From: Hoeflea algicola | Lineage (GTDB): Bacteria; Pseudomonadota; Alphaproteobacteria; Rhizobiales; Rhizobiaceae | Direction of reading: 5' to 3' | DNA length: 64,000 nt | Assembly: GCF_026619415.1 (NCBI RefSeq) | Contig: NZ_JAOVZR010000001.1 | Location: forward strand, 3,766,501 to 3,830,500 | Shown here: in pieces, positions 35,902 through 45,224 of the stretch | How the letters are laid out: every line of letters begins with the position of its first letter | Numbering within the stretch: the first letter of the stretch is position 1 | Notes under the pieces: model-generated | What the model was told of the DNA's origin: nothing | What the model saw: only the letters and a program-made list of their open reading frames with translations | The model's database searches: none | Translations under genes and position numbers: made by a program

Positions 35902-36549
35902 GTGTTTGACTGGTCGATCATCACCCAAAATGCGGACCTTATCCTCAAGGGGCTTGGGATCACGCTCTACTATACGGTCGTCACCACGGCGCTGGGCCTT
36001 GCGATAGGCCTCCTCGTGGCCTTGGCGCAACTTGCCCGTATCTCTGCCATCAGTTGGATCGGGCTCTTGTTTGTCGAGTTCTTCCGCAACGTGCCGCTGT
36101 TGGTGTGGCTGTTGTGGAGCTATTACGCACTGCCGATTTTCCTCGATATCAACATCTCCAAGCAACTGGCAGGCATCACCGCGCTGAGCCTTTATGGCGC
36201 TGCCTACTATGCCGAAATCCTGCGCGCCGGGATCCAGACGCTGGACCCGGGCCAGACCGATGCCGCCCGCGCGCTGGGCATGTCGACCACGCAGTCGATG
36301 CGCCGGATCATCCTGCCGCAGGCGTTCCGCCGCATGATCCCGCCGCTGGCGGGGCAGACCATCATCCAGATGAAGAACACGACACTGCTGTCGGTGCTGA
36401 CCATCCCGGACCTGCTCTATCAGGCGGGCTACATCGCCTCGTTCACCTACCGGCCGATGGAAGTCTACACGGCGATCGGCGTGGTCTTCCTCATTATTCT
36501 CATTCCGTCGAACTACCTTGCCCGCAAGCTGGAGGCGCACAGCCAATGA
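35902..36549 (+). CDS. Amino-acid ABC transporter permease (HisM/GlnP-like)
   Basis: 215 residues with about five transmembrane segments and the EAA loop [22 protein letters not shown] 35902 has CAGGAG upstream. Only one permease gene is present where many amino-acid importers have two, so a homodimeric channel (GlnP-like) is expected. Overlaps the ATPase gene by 4 bp. Confidence 0.9.
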   Translation: MFDWSIITQNADLILKGLGITLYYTVVTTALGLAIGLLVALAQLARISAISWIGLLFVEFFRNVPLLVWLLWSYYALPIFLDINISKQLAGITALSLYGAAYYAEILRAGIQTLDPGQTDAARALGMSTTQSMRRIILPQAFRRMIPPLAGQTIIQMKNTTLLSVLTIPDLLYQAGYIASFTYRPMEVYTAIGVVFLIILIPSNYLARKLEAHSQ

Positions 36550-37370
36550 GCACGCCAGAAACTCTCCAAGACAAGCCGTTGGTCTCGATCCGCAACCTGT
36601 CGAAATCCTATGGTCCGCTCAAGGTTCTGCGCGACATCGATGTTGATGTGCACGAGGGCGAAGTGGTCGCGCTGCTGGGGTCCAGCGGTTCCGGCAAGAC
36701 CACGCTGTTGCGCTGCGTGAACCTGCTCGAAAATCCCGACTGCGGCCGCATCGAGATTTCCGGTCAGGCCATCTTCAATCAGTCCGCCGGCGGTGACGAC
36801 AAGGCGGGCATCAAGCAAAAGCAGGTCAATACGCTGCGCAGTCGCGTTGGCATGGTGTTCCAGCACTTCAATCTGTTCCCGCACATGACAGTGCTGGGCA
36901 ACGTGATGGAGGGGCCGCGCATCGTGCTCAAGGAGGACGATGCCAGCAACCGCAAGCGGGCGATGGAATATCTCGAAAAGGTCGGCATGGCCGACTTTGC
37001 CGACCGCATGCCGCACCGCCTTTCCGGTGGCCAGAAACAGCGTGTCTCGATTGCACGTGCACTCAACATGCGCCCCGAGGTGATGCTGTTTGATGAGCCG
37101 ACCTCGGCGCTCGACCCTGAACTGGTCGGCGAAGTTCTCAGCACCATGATCACGCTTGCCAAGGAAGGCATGACGATGCTCGTGGTTACCCACGAACTCG
37201 GCTTCGCCCTCGAGGTGGCCGACCGCGTGGTGTTTCTAGACCAGGGCACCATCGAGGCGGAAGGTCCGCCCGCAGACGTGCTTCTGCACCCCACCAACGA
37301 ACGGGTCCAATCGTTCGTCAATCGTTTCCATGCGACCGCGGAGCTCATGCGTCCGTTGCTGCAGGACTAA
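36546..37370 (+). CDS. Amino-acid ABC transporter ATP-binding protein (GlnQ/HisP-like)
   Basis: 274 residues, Walker [10 protein letters not shown], signature [14 protein letters not shown], Walker [18 protein letters not shown]-loop and VVTHELGFA with the switch His. ATG 36546 in an ATGA overlap with the permease. A short insert ([17 protein letters not shown]) sits between Walker A and the Q-loop, as in HisP. Powers import for the hydroxyproline-type pathway. Confidence 0.9.
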   Translation: MSTPETLQDKPLVSIRNLSKSYGPLKVLRDIDVDVHEGEVVALLGSSGSGKTTLLRCVNLLENPDCGRIEISGQAIFNQSAGGDDKAGIKQKQVNTLRSRVGMVFQHFNLFPHMTVLGNVMEGPRIVLKEDDASNRKRAMEYLEKVGMADFADRMPHRLSGGQKQRVSIARALNMRPEVMLFDEPTSALDPELVGEVLSTMITLAKEGMTMLVVTHELGFALEVADRVVFLDQGTIEAEGPPADVLLHPTNERVQSFVNRFHATAELMRPLLQD

Positions 37371-37394
37371 CCCGAAATAACCAGCGAGTATCAA

Positions 37395-38303
37395 ATGTCA
37401 AAGACTGATTGGAAGGGCATTCACAGTGTCCTCGTGACCCCGTTCGCCCAGGATGGAAGCATCGATTTCAAGCGTTTCGCCGAACTGGCGGAAGTCAATA
37501 TCGCCAATGGCGCCGACGGCCTTGTGGTTTGCGGCAGCACCGGTGAATTCTACACAATGACGGTGCAGGAACGCATCGATCTGTTCGAGGCCACCGTCAA
37601 GGCGTCAAACGGCCGGGTGCCGGTGATTGCCGGTGTGTCGGATCTACGCACCAAGGTTGTCGAAGAACTCTGCGCAGCCGCCAAGGCCGCAGGCTGTGAT
37701 GGTATCCTCGCGCTGCCGCCGATCTACGCCAAGCCCGACCTGCGCGAAACCGCCCAGTTCTACCGCCGCATTGCCGCGGTCACCGATCTGCCGCTGATGC
37801 TCTACAACAGCCCGGCGCGGATGGGCGTGAACCTGACCCCGGATTTCGTCGCCAGCCTTGCCGACATCCCCAATGTGGTGGCTATCAAGGATTCCTCGGC
37901 CGATATCCAGCAGGTCACCGAGCTTTGCGCCAAGGTCAAGGACAAGCTCGCCGTCTTTGTCGGCTACGAAACCATGATCCGCTCGACGCTTCCAGTCGGC
38001 TGCTCCGGTGTTGTCGCCATGGCTCATCAGCTCTCCGGCAAACTTGTCCGCAGTTATTACGATGCCTGCCAGCACGGCGACACCGCTATGGCCGACAAGC
38101 TCGAACCTGCGCTGTTTGACATCTACCGCTGCTTCAAGACCGGCAGCTTCTATGCCGGCATCAAGGCAGTGATGAACGAACTCGACCAGCCGGTCGGCAT
38201 TCCGCGCGAACCGCTTCTGCCTTTCTCCGATCAGCAGCAGGCCACGGTCCGCTCGATCCTGGAAACTGGAAAAGTGCGCGAAACCATCAAGCAGGCAGGC
38301 TGA
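37395..38303 (+). CDS. DapA-family enzyme, probable pyrroline-4-hydroxy-2-carboxylate deaminase
   Basis: 302-residue TIM-barrel class I aldolase-type enzyme. Visible are the GSTGEF loop (residues 47-52), Tyr137 in MLYNSPARMG and Schiff-base Lys165 in VVAIKDSS. Between two 4-hydroxyproline-epimerase-type genes, ALDHs and an amino-acid importer, the best fit is the HypD/LhpC step that deaminates and dehydrates Delta1-pyrroline-4-hydroxy-2-carboxylate to alpha-ketoglutarate semialdehyde. Other DapA-family functions (2-keto-3-deoxy aldolases, N-acetylneuraminate lyase) are possible. Start ATG 37395 is 24 bp after the ATPase gene. Confidence 0.85.
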   Translation: MSKTDWKGIHSVLVTPFAQDGSIDFKRFAELAEVNIANGADGLVVCGSTGEFYTMTVQERIDLFEATVKASNGRVPVIAGVSDLRTKVVEELCAAAKAAGCDGILALPPIYAKPDLRETAQFYRRIAAVTDLPLMLYNSPARMGVNLTPDFVASLADIPNVVAIKDSSADIQQVTELCAKVKDKLAVFVGYETMIRSTLPVGCSGVVAMAHQLSGKLVRSYYDACQHGDTAMADKLEPALFDIYRCFKTGSFYAGIKAVMNELDQPVGIPREPLLPFSDQQQATVRSILETGKVRETIKQAG

Positions 38304-38306
38304 ACC

Positions 38307-39314
38307 ATGCAAAGCACACGCATTATCCAGGGTATTGATTCCCACACCGCAGGCTGCCCGCTGCGGCTGATCACCTCCGGTTTTGGCCCGATCCGTGGCA
38401 AGACCATGGTGGAAAAGCGCGCCGACCTGATGTCGCGCGATTGGCTGCGCCAACTGGTGCTGTTCGAGCCGCGCGGCAGTTTCAACATGCCCGCAGCCGT
38501 CCTCACCGAAGCCTGTTCGGAAGACGCTGATATCGGCATGCTCATTCTCGAGCCCGACACTTATCCGCCGATGTGCGGCCACTGTGCAATGGCGGTTGCC
38601 ACAATTGCGGTGGAAGCCGGTTACATTGAAGCGGTCGAAGGCGAAACGCTGGTTCGGCTTGATACTCCCGCAGGCGTGGTGCCTGCCCGGGTCAAGGTCG
38701 AGGGCGGACGTGCCGTCTCGGTGACATTGGAAATGCCGTCGAGTTTTCTCTACCGCGAAAACATCCTCGTCGACACGCCGAGCTTCGGCAAGGTGCGCGC
38801 CGACATCGCCTTTGGCGGCGATTTCTATCTGATCGTCAAGGCCAGCGATCTGGGCCTCAAGATCCATCCCGATCAGGCCTGGCAGATCGTCTCTGCTGCC
38901 GCTGAACTGCGCGCCGGGCTGAAGGATCATCCGGTCCAGCATCCGACCATGGCCCATGTCAATGAGATCTACCAGATCGAGATCATCCAGGACGGCGATG
39001 GCGAAACCACCGATGGCAAGAATGCCGTCGTCTGTCCGCCGACGGTGATCGACCGGTCGCCGTGCGGAACCGGCACTGCCTCGCGCATGGCGATGTTGGC
39101 AGCCAAGGGGGAACTCAAGCCGGGCGACAGCTTCCGCCACGCCGGCATTCTCGACACGGTCTTCACCGGCAATATCACCGGCGCCACGACGGTGGGCGAC
39201 ATTCCCGCCATCGCCTGCACGGTAACCGGTTCGGCCTACCTGACCGGGACTTTTAACTTCTTCCTCGATCCCAACGATCCGTTCCCTGCCGGGTTCCGGC
39301 TCACGGGCGTCTGA
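38307..39314 (+). CDS. Proline racemase / 4-hydroxyproline 2-epimerase (copy 1)
   Basis: 335 residues with both catalytic cysteines: Cys90 in PPMCGHCAM and Cys253 in DRSPCGTGT. The N-terminus GIDSHTAGCPLR is typical. Such enzymes interconvert trans-4-hydroxy-L-proline and cis-4-hydroxy-D-proline (or L- and D-proline) in the cytoplasm. It starts 3 bp after the deaminase stop. The segment IGMLILEPDTYPPMCG differs from the paralogue at 42525, so the two probably have different substrates. Confidence 0.9.
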   Translation: MQSTRIIQGIDSHTAGCPLRLITSGFGPIRGKTMVEKRADLMSRDWLRQLVLFEPRGSFNMPAAVLTEACSEDADIGMLILEPDTYPPMCGHCAMAVATIAVEAGYIEAVEGETLVRLDTPAGVVPARVKVEGGRAVSVTLEMPSSFLYRENILVDTPSFGKVRADIAFGGDFYLIVKASDLGLKIHPDQAWQIVSAAAELRAGLKDHPVQHPTMAHVNEIYQIEIIQDGDGETTDGKNAVVCPPTVIDRSPCGTGTASRMAMLAAKGELKPGDSFRHAGILDTVFTGNITGATTVGDIPAIACTVTGSAYLTGTFNFFLDPNDPFPAGFRLTGV

Positions 39315-39335
39315 TCGAGCAATCCGGAGACAATC

Positions 39336-40811
39336 ATGACCAGCGATTTCAATCCCGACAGCATCACCCTCGTCGCCGCACATCTGATTGACGGCAAACG
39401 TGTGGAAGCGGGCGAAGCCCTTGCGGTCTTCCGTCCCTCTGATGGCGCTGAAACGGCGCCGCTGCCGATGGCCGATGAAACCATCATTGATCGTGCCGTC
39501 ACCTCGGCGCATCGGGCGTTCACCGAAAGCGGATGGCGTCAGGCCGCGCCGCTCGAGCGTGCTGCAGTGCTCAAACGCTGGGCTGATCTGATTGACCGTG
39601 ACCGCGAACGCATCGGCCGGATCGAATCCGTATCCTCGACCCGGCCGATCGAAGACGTGCTTGGCCGCGATCTGGTTCGCGCCACCGGCGCCCTGCGCTA
39701 TTTCGCAGAATGGGCCGACAAGGTCGAAGGCCAGTTGCTGGCCGGCAAGGCCGGCACTACTTCGATGGCGCGGCCTGAGCCCTTTGGTGTTGTTGCCTCC
39801 ATCGCGCCGTTCAATTTTCCCGCCATCAACGCGATCTGGAAATCGGCTCCGGCGCTCGCCGTCGGCAACGCTGTGGTGCTCAAGCCTTCGGAAATGACAC
39901 CCTACTCGGCGCTGGCGATTGCCGAACTCGCCATCGAGGCGGGTCTGCCTGAAGGCCTGTTCAACATTGTCCAGGGCGCAGGCATCACCGGCTCGCTGCT
40001 GGTACGTCACCCGCTGGTGCGCAAGATCACCTTCACCGGCTCTTCCGCCACCGGCGCCAAGGTGATGGCCGATGCGGCCATGACCGGCACCAAGCCGCTG
40101 ACGCTGGAACTCGGCGGCAAGTCACCGCAACTGGTGATGAAGGATGTGCGCGATCTCGATGCGGTGGCGACCAACATCGCCAACGGCTTCCTCGCCAATT
40201 CAGGCCAGGTCTGCACTGCCGGTACCCGGCTGATCACGCCGGTCGGCATGCGCGACGAACTGCTTGAAAAGGTCATCGCAATTGCTGCCGGGCGCAGGGC
40301 AGGGCCAACCTGGCAGAATGGCAACACCCTGCCGCCGATCATCTCGGAAAAGCAGGCGCGTCGCATCGATTCCATGCTGGCCGAAACCCTGAGTGATGGC
40401 GCCGAAGTCGTCACTGGCGGCGGTCGTGTTGCTGCCCAGAATGCCGGCGCCTATTACCAGCCGACAATTCTGCGCAATGTGCCCGAAACCTCGGTTGGCT
40501 TCCGCGAGGAATTCTTCGGCCCGGTTCTTTCCGTCTTTGAATATGAGGACGAGGAGGAGGGCATCGCCATGACCAACCATCCCTCCTATGCGCTCGCCGC
40601 GAGCATCTACACCGACGATTTGCACAAGGCGATGACCTTGCCCGATCGCATCGAGGCGGGAACCGTCTGGGTCAACGCCCATGGCCGCCAGCCCGATTAT
40701 GCAACACCGCAGGGCGGCTTCAACGGTTCCGGTTTCGGCAAGGAAATGGGCCGCAACGGCCTCGAAAGCTTCCTTCGTTTCAAAACTGTCTTTCTCAATC
40801 ATGGCGAATAA
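39336..40811 (+). CDS. Aldehyde dehydrogenase (betaine-aldehyde DH-like)
   Basis: 491-residue ALDH with APFNFPAI, LELGGKSPQLV (general base Glu) and NSGQVCTAGTRL (catalytic Cys). ATG 39336 follows CCGGAGA. One of two different ALDHs in the operon. The other (43560) better resembles semialdehyde dehydrogenases, so this one may oxidise another aldehyde, possibly the product of the adjacent GMC oxidoreductase with which it overlaps. Confidence 0.9.
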   Translation: MTSDFNPDSITLVAAHLIDGKRVEAGEALAVFRPSDGAETAPLPMADETIIDRAVTSAHRAFTESGWRQAAPLERAAVLKRWADLIDRDRERIGRIESVSSTRPIEDVLGRDLVRATGALRYFAEWADKVEGQLLAGKAGTTSMARPEPFGVVASIAPFNFPAINAIWKSAPALAVGNAVVLKPSEMTPYSALAIAELAIEAGLPEGLFNIVQGAGITGSLLVRHPLVRKITFTGSSATGAKVMADAAMTGTKPLTLELGGKSPQLVMKDVRDLDAVATNIANGFLANSGQVCTAGTRLITPVGMRDELLEKVIAIAAGRRAGPTWQNGNTLPPIISEKQARRIDSMLAETLSDGAEVVTGGGRVAAQNAGAYYQPTILRNVPETSVGFREEFFGPVLSVFEYEDEEEGIAMTNHPSYALAASIYTDDLHKAMTLPDRIEAGTVWVNAHGRQPDYATPQGGFNGSGFGKEMGRNGLESFLRFKTVFLNHGE

Positions 40812-40812
40812 G

Positions 40813-42516
40813 ATGACTGCTGAGCATTTCGATTACATCGTTGTTGGCGGCGGCGCCGCCGGTGCCGTGCTCGCCAGCCGGCTGTCGGAAGAAACTCGCT
40901 TCAAGGTGGCGCTGATCGAGGCCGGCCCGGACATGGAGCCGGGAACCGAACCCGAAGACATTCTAGATGCCTACCCGATTGTTGCCTATTTCAACCGCTC
41001 CTATCACTGGCAGAATGTGAAGGTTCATCTCGATGATCCGAAAACCCCTGATGCCGAGGCCCGCCGTTACGAGCAAGCCAAGGTGATCGGTGGCGGCACC
41101 TCGATTAACGGCCAGTTCGCCTTCCGCGGCCTGCCCTGGGATTATGAGGACTGGGCCGAGCACGGAGCGGCAGGCTGGGACTGGAAGGGCGTTCTTCCCT
41201 ATTTCAAGAAGCTCGAGACCGATCTCGATTACGGTGAAACCGAAGTCCATGGCGGTAGCGGACCTATGCCGTTGCGGCGGGTGCCGGAGAAGGACTGGTC
41301 ACCGCTCACCAAGGCCACCGCCAAGGTGCTCGACAAGCTCGGCGTCAAGAATATCCGCGACCACAATGGCTGCACCGATGACGGTTATTTCCCGATGACC
41401 GTCAACAACAATGTCGACGGCAAGCGGGTGTCGACAGCGCGAGCCTATCTGACCGGGGAAGTCCGCGACCGTCCGAACCTGACGATCATGGGTTCCACCG
41501 AAATGCGCAGGATCCTGTTTGACGGCAACCGCGCCTGTGGTGTCGAGATCGAAGGCCCGCAGGGCACGCGCACGCTTGGTGCCGGAGAGGTGATCATTTC
41601 TGCCGGTGCGCTGCAATCGCCGGCAATCCTGATGCGCGCCGGGATCGGCCCCGCCGATCATCTTTCGGAAATGGGCATCGAAGTGCGTGCCGACCGCCGC
41701 GGCGTCGGTCAGAACCTTCAGGATCACCCGATGGTGGCGCTTGCCGCTTACCTGCCGAAGAAATCCCGCCTGCCCAAGAGCATGCGCCGCCACATCCAGA
41801 TGGGCTACCGCTACAGCTCCAAGCTGGCCAAAACGACCGCCGGCGACATGTTCGTGCTGGCGTCCAACCGCGCCGCCTGGCACCCGCTCGGTCGCCGTCT
41901 CGGCTCCATACTGGTGTGCGTCAACCGGCCCTATTCGACCGGCTATGTCCGCCTTGTCGACCGCGATCCGTCGACCGGCCCGTTTGTCAATTTCAGGCAG
42001 TTGTCAGACGAGCGCGATCTCAAACGGCTTGAGGACGGCATGCACCGCCTGTTCGGCATCGTCTCCGAACCGGAAATGACGGATGTGGTCGGCGAAGTGT
42101 TCCCGGCAACCTTCTCCGACCGGGTGCGCAAGCTCGGCGCTGTCAGCAAGCTCAACTGGTTCCTGACGCTGATCGCGGCGGGCATCATGGGCAGCGGTTC
42201 GCTGGCCCGCAAACTTATGATCGAAAAGGTGATCGTGCCCGATGTCGATGTGCAGGGATTGCGCAAATCGCCCAATCAGCTGCGTTCGTGGATCATCGAC
42301 AACACCTGCGGAAGCTGGCACGCCAGCGGCACTTGCCGGATGGGCGACCGCAACGATCCTGACGCGGTTGTTGATCCTGATGGCAAGGTCATCGGCGTTG
42401 AAGGTCTCCGGGTAGTCGATGCCTCGATCATGCCGTCGGTGATCAGTGGCAACACCATGCTGACAACGGTGATGGCCGGCGAAAAGATCGCTGACACCAT
42501 CAAGGCCGGAGCCTGA
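40813..42516 (+). CDS. GMC-family FAD oxidoreductase (choline dehydrogenase-like)
   Basis: 567 residues. FAD-binding motif DYIVVGGGAAGAVLASRL at the N-terminus, GMC signature segments KVIGGGTSINGQFAFRG and ISAGALQSPAILMRAGIG, and the active-site histidine in SWHASGTCRMG with SVISGNTML at the end. ATG 40813 overlaps nothing; ATG 40801 overlaps the ALDH stop and is an alternative. GMC enzymes usually oxidise alcohols. In a hydroxyproline-type operon this is unexpected. It might replace the missing D-hydroxyproline dehydrogenase, or oxidise a hydroxyl group of a related substrate before the ALDH step. Confidence 0.9.
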   Translation: MTAEHFDYIVVGGGAAGAVLASRLSEETRFKVALIEAGPDMEPGTEPEDILDAYPIVAYFNRSYHWQNVKVHLDDPKTPDAEARRYEQAKVIGGGTSINGQFAFRGLPWDYEDWAEHGAAGWDWKGVLPYFKKLETDLDYGETEVHGGSGPMPLRRVPEKDWSPLTKATAKVLDKLGVKNIRDHNGCTDDGYFPMTVNNNVDGKRVSTARAYLTGEVRDRPNLTIMGSTEMRRILFDGNRACGVEIEGPQGTRTLGAGEVIISAGALQSPAILMRAGIGPADHLSEMGIEVRADRRGVGQNLQDHPMVALAAYLPKKSRLPKSMRRHIQMGYRYSSKLAKTTAGDMFVLASNRAAWHPLGRRLGSILVCVNRPYSTGYVRLVDRDPSTGPFVNFRQLSDERDLKRLEDGMHRLFGIVSEPEMTDVVGEVFPATFSDRVRKLGAVSKLNWFLTLIAAGIMGSGSLARKLMIEKVIVPDVDVQGLRKSPNQLRSWIIDNTCGSWHASGTCRMGDRNDPDAVVDPDGKVIGVEGLRVVDASIMPSVISGNTMLTTVMAGEKIADTIKAGA

Positions 42517-42524
42517 ACCACGCC

Positions 42525-43529
42525 ATGACACCAAGACGCGTCCTGACCACCATCGACAGCCACACGGCAGGCCACCCCACCAGGCTCATCACCAGTGGGT
42601 TGCCGCCGCTCAGGGGCGGATCGGTCGCGGAAAAATACGACTGGTTCCAGAAAAATCTGGACGACGTCCGCACCTTGCTGCTGCATGAACCGCGCGGCCA
42701 TTCGGCCATGGTCGGCGCGGTTCTGACCGACAGCAAGGTCGCCGATCATGGCGCTTTCTTTCTCGGCAGCTACAACTACCTGCCGATGTGCGGCCATGCG
42801 GCGATCGGCATCGCCGCAAGCCTGAACCACATGGGGCTGTTGCTTCCCGATGATCAGGGCCAGGCCGCCTTTGATCTCGAGGTTCCCGCCGGCCTGGTGC
42901 GGGTGACGGCGAATTACGAGGGAGGGCGGCTTTCCGCGGTCAGCTTCGACAACGTGGCTTCCTATGTTGCAGCCAGCGCGGTTGCGCTGGAAACACTGCC
43001 CGGACCGGGCACATGCGATATCGCCTATGGCGGCAACTGGTATGCGCTGGTCGAGGCACAGGCCGCCGGCGTCTCGCTCGATCCGTCTGGTGTTCACCAC
43101 GCGCTCGAAATCGGCGCCAGGATCAAGGTCGAGGTCAACGCCAGGATCGACACCGGTGCGGTACCGGGGGCGAACTCTCATATCCACAGCGTGCTTTTTT
43201 ATCAGTCGAACCGCGACGTTGATGGTTTTGCCAGCCGTCAGCTGGTGGTGCTCGCCGCCAACAAGTTCGACAGGTCGCCCTGCGGAACCGGCACCTCGGC
43301 GCGTCTGGCGCAATTGCTCGGCGCCGGCCTGATCGAGCCCGGCGAGCCGATCCGGGCGATCAATATTCTCGATGTCGAGTTCACCGCCTCTGCCGTGCCG
43401 CTGTCGACCAATGGCGCAAATCCGATCCGCTACCGGCCGACCATCGAAGGCCTCGCCCATATCACCGGCCTGCACAGCTTTATCCGCGGCGACGACGACC
43501 CGATTCCCAACGGGTTCCTGTGTCGCTGA
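42525..43529 (+). CDS. Proline racemase / 4-hydroxyproline 2-epimerase (copy 2)
   Basis: 334 residues, catalytic cysteines Cys89 in LPMCGHAAI and Cys253 in DRSPCGTGT. Its start TTIDSHTAGHPTRLI and EPRGHSAM are closer to the racemase-like domain of the regulator at 33071 (HTAGHPTRI, EPRGHAGS) than copy 1 is. So this copy may share ancestry or ligand with the sensor domain. Both cysteines argue for epimerase or racemase, not trans-3-hydroxyproline dehydratase, which has Thr at the second site. Confidence 0.9.
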   Translation: MTPRRVLTTIDSHTAGHPTRLITSGLPPLRGGSVAEKYDWFQKNLDDVRTLLLHEPRGHSAMVGAVLTDSKVADHGAFFLGSYNYLPMCGHAAIGIAASLNHMGLLLPDDQGQAAFDLEVPAGLVRVTANYEGGRLSAVSFDNVASYVAASAVALETLPGPGTCDIAYGGNWYALVEAQAAGVSLDPSGVHHALEIGARIKVEVNARIDTGAVPGANSHIHSVLFYQSNRDVDGFASRQLVVLAANKFDRSPCGTGTSARLAQLLGAGLIEPGEPIRAINILDVEFTASAVPLSTNGANPIRYRPTIEGLAHITGLHSFIRGDDDPIPNGFLCR

Positions 43530-43559
43530 CCCCCGTCTCAAACCAACAAGAGAGTATCC

Positions 43560-44999
43560 ATGATGTATGATGAAAAGATCGAACTGCTGATCGACGGAAA
43601 ATGGCGACAGGCGGGCGATGGCAAGGTTCGCGATCTGGTCAATCCGGCAACCGAGGAAGTGCTTGGCACTGTGCCGCTGTGCAACGATGCAGACCTGGCC
43701 GAAGCCACCGAAGCCGCTGCCCGTGGTTTTGCCGTGTGGAAGAAGATGACCGCCGTCCAGCGTTACGCCATCATGATGAAGGCCGCCGCGCTGATCGACG
43801 AGCGCAAGGACCGTATCGGTCGGCTGCTGACAATGGAAAACGGCAAGCCGCTCGCCGAAGCCGTGCCTGAAGTCCAGTTCGGTGCCGAAGTCACGCGCTG
43901 GTATGCCGAGGAAGGCAAGCGCGCCTATGGCCGCATCGTGCCTGCCCGCATGCCCGGTGTTCGCCAGATGGTGTTCAAGGAACCGGTTGGCCCGGTCGTA
44001 GCCTTTGCTGCCTGGAACTTCCCGTCCGGCAACGTCGTGCGCAAGATTGCAGGCGCGCTGGGCGCAGGATGTTCGATTGTCGTCAAACCGGCCGAGGAAA
44101 CGCCCGGCACTGCGGTCGCCATCGCCCGTTGCTTCCAGGACGCAGGCCTCCCCGATGGCGTTCTCAATGTTGTCTTTGGCGACCCTGATCACGTCTCCTC
44201 CACCCTGCTCAAGTCGCCGGTGTTCAAGAAGGTGACGCTGACGGGTTCCACCGAGATCGGCAAGCTGTTGCAGAAGCGCTCCGCCGACACGCTCAAGCGC
44301 GCCACCATGGAATTGGGCGGCCACGCGCCGGTCATCGTCCATGCGGACGCCGATCTGGATCTCGCCATCAACACGCTTGAGGCCTTCAAGTTCCGCAACG
44401 CTGGCCAGGTCTGCACCTCTCCGACCCGGTTTTTTATTCATGAGAGCATCTTCAGTGCCTTCGTCGAGGGCTTTGTCGCCAAAGCCAAGACCATTGTTGT
44501 CGGCAACGGGCTTGAAGCCGGTGTGCAGATGGGGCCGATGATCGCTGAAAGACGTCTCGGCGTGATGGAAGCCTTTGTCGAGGACGCCGTGAGCAAGGGC
44601 GCAACTGTTGCGCTCGGCGGAAAGCGAATGACCAATCAGGGCTATTTCTTCCAGCCCACGGTATTGACCGATGTTCCCGACGATGCCCGCATTCTCACCG
44701 AAGAGCCGTTCGGCCCGATCGCCCCGTTGATGCCGTTCTCGAGCTTCGATGAAGTGATCGAACGCGCCAATGCGCTGCCCTATGGCCTCGCGTCGTTCTG
44801 CTTCACCCGCAGCGGTTCGCTGGCGGCCAGAACCGAGGAAGCGCTGGATGCCGGTCTGGTTGGCGTCAACCACATGGCTGTCTCCACCCCGGAAACGCCA
44901 TTTGGCGGCGTCAATGAATCGGGCTTTGGTTCGGAAAGCGGCATGGAAGGGCTGGAAGCGTTCCAGCGCACCAAGTTCGTCACCGAGTTCGCACTCTGA
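43560..44999 (+). CDS. Semialdehyde dehydrogenase (alpha-ketoglutarate semialdehyde DH candidate)
   Basis: 479-residue ALDH of the NAD-dependent succinate-semialdehyde dehydrogenase group: [22 protein letters not shown] and NAGQVCTSPTRF are visible. By context it would oxidise alpha-ketoglutarate semialdehyde to alpha-ketoglutarate, the last step of hydroxyproline breakdown. AAGAGAG lies before ATG 43560. Last gene of the operon; a terminator follows at 45030. It is a close relative of the ALDH at 56754. Confidence 0.9.
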   Translation: MMYDEKIELLIDGKWRQAGDGKVRDLVNPATEEVLGTVPLCNDADLAEATEAAARGFAVWKKMTAVQRYAIMMKAAALIDERKDRIGRLLTMENGKPLAEAVPEVQFGAEVTRWYAEEGKRAYGRIVPARMPGVRQMVFKEPVGPVVAFAAWNFPSGNVVRKIAGALGAGCSIVVKPAEETPGTAVAIARCFQDAGLPDGVLNVVFGDPDHVSSTLLKSPVFKKVTLTGSTEIGKLLQKRSADTLKRATMELGGHAPVIVHADADLDLAINTLEAFKFRNAGQVCTSPTRFFIHESIFSAFVEGFVAKAKTIVVGNGLEAGVQMGPMIAERRLGVMEAFVEDAVSKGATVALGGKRMTNQGYFFQPTVLTDVPDDARILTEEPFGPIAPLMPFSSFDEVIERANALPYGLASFCFTRSGSLAARTEEALDAGLVGVNHMAVSTPETPFGGVNESGFGSESGMEGLEAFQRTKFVTEFAL

Positions 45000-45029
45000 T
45001 CACGGCATTGCCCTGACGCATTAATGAAG

Positions 45030-45056
45030 CCGGGGTGGAACTCTGTTCCACTCCGG
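45030..45056 (+). terminator. Terminator hairpin of the hydroxyproline-type operon
   Basis: A 12-bp stem (CCGGGGTGGAAC with GTTCCACTCCGG, one G-T pair) closes on a 3-nt TCT loop, 31 bp after the last stop codon. TTCACA follows rather than a clean T run. The opposite-strand GntR gene ends at 45225. Confidence 0.7.
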
Positions 45057-45224
45057 TTCACACACCGAATAATTTTCGGTTTTGCAGACATCTGTCGCGC
45101 AACGCGCAGGCCTCACTTGGCCGAAGATAAAGTGAGATCAAATCTTCACCCCTTGGGCTTGCAGCGCCACTGAAAGTGTCGTGGCCAAGCGCGCAAAATC
45201 TACATTTGGCTGGTTTTCTGATTA

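Noticed and set aside
37644..40010. 788-codon open frame on the - strand across the deaminase, epimerase and ALDH genes
   Set aside because: It is antisense to three well-supported genes, has no domain or signal, and owes its length to high GC codon bias.
38307..43529. trans-3-hydroxyproline dehydratase among the racemase-fold proteins
   Set aside because: Both enzymes keep Cys at the second catalytic position, whereas the dehydratases have Thr there; the regulator has Gly.
42276..44873. 865-codon open frame on the - strand
   Set aside because: Antisense to GMC oxidoreductase, epimerase and ALDH genes; no recognisable protein features.
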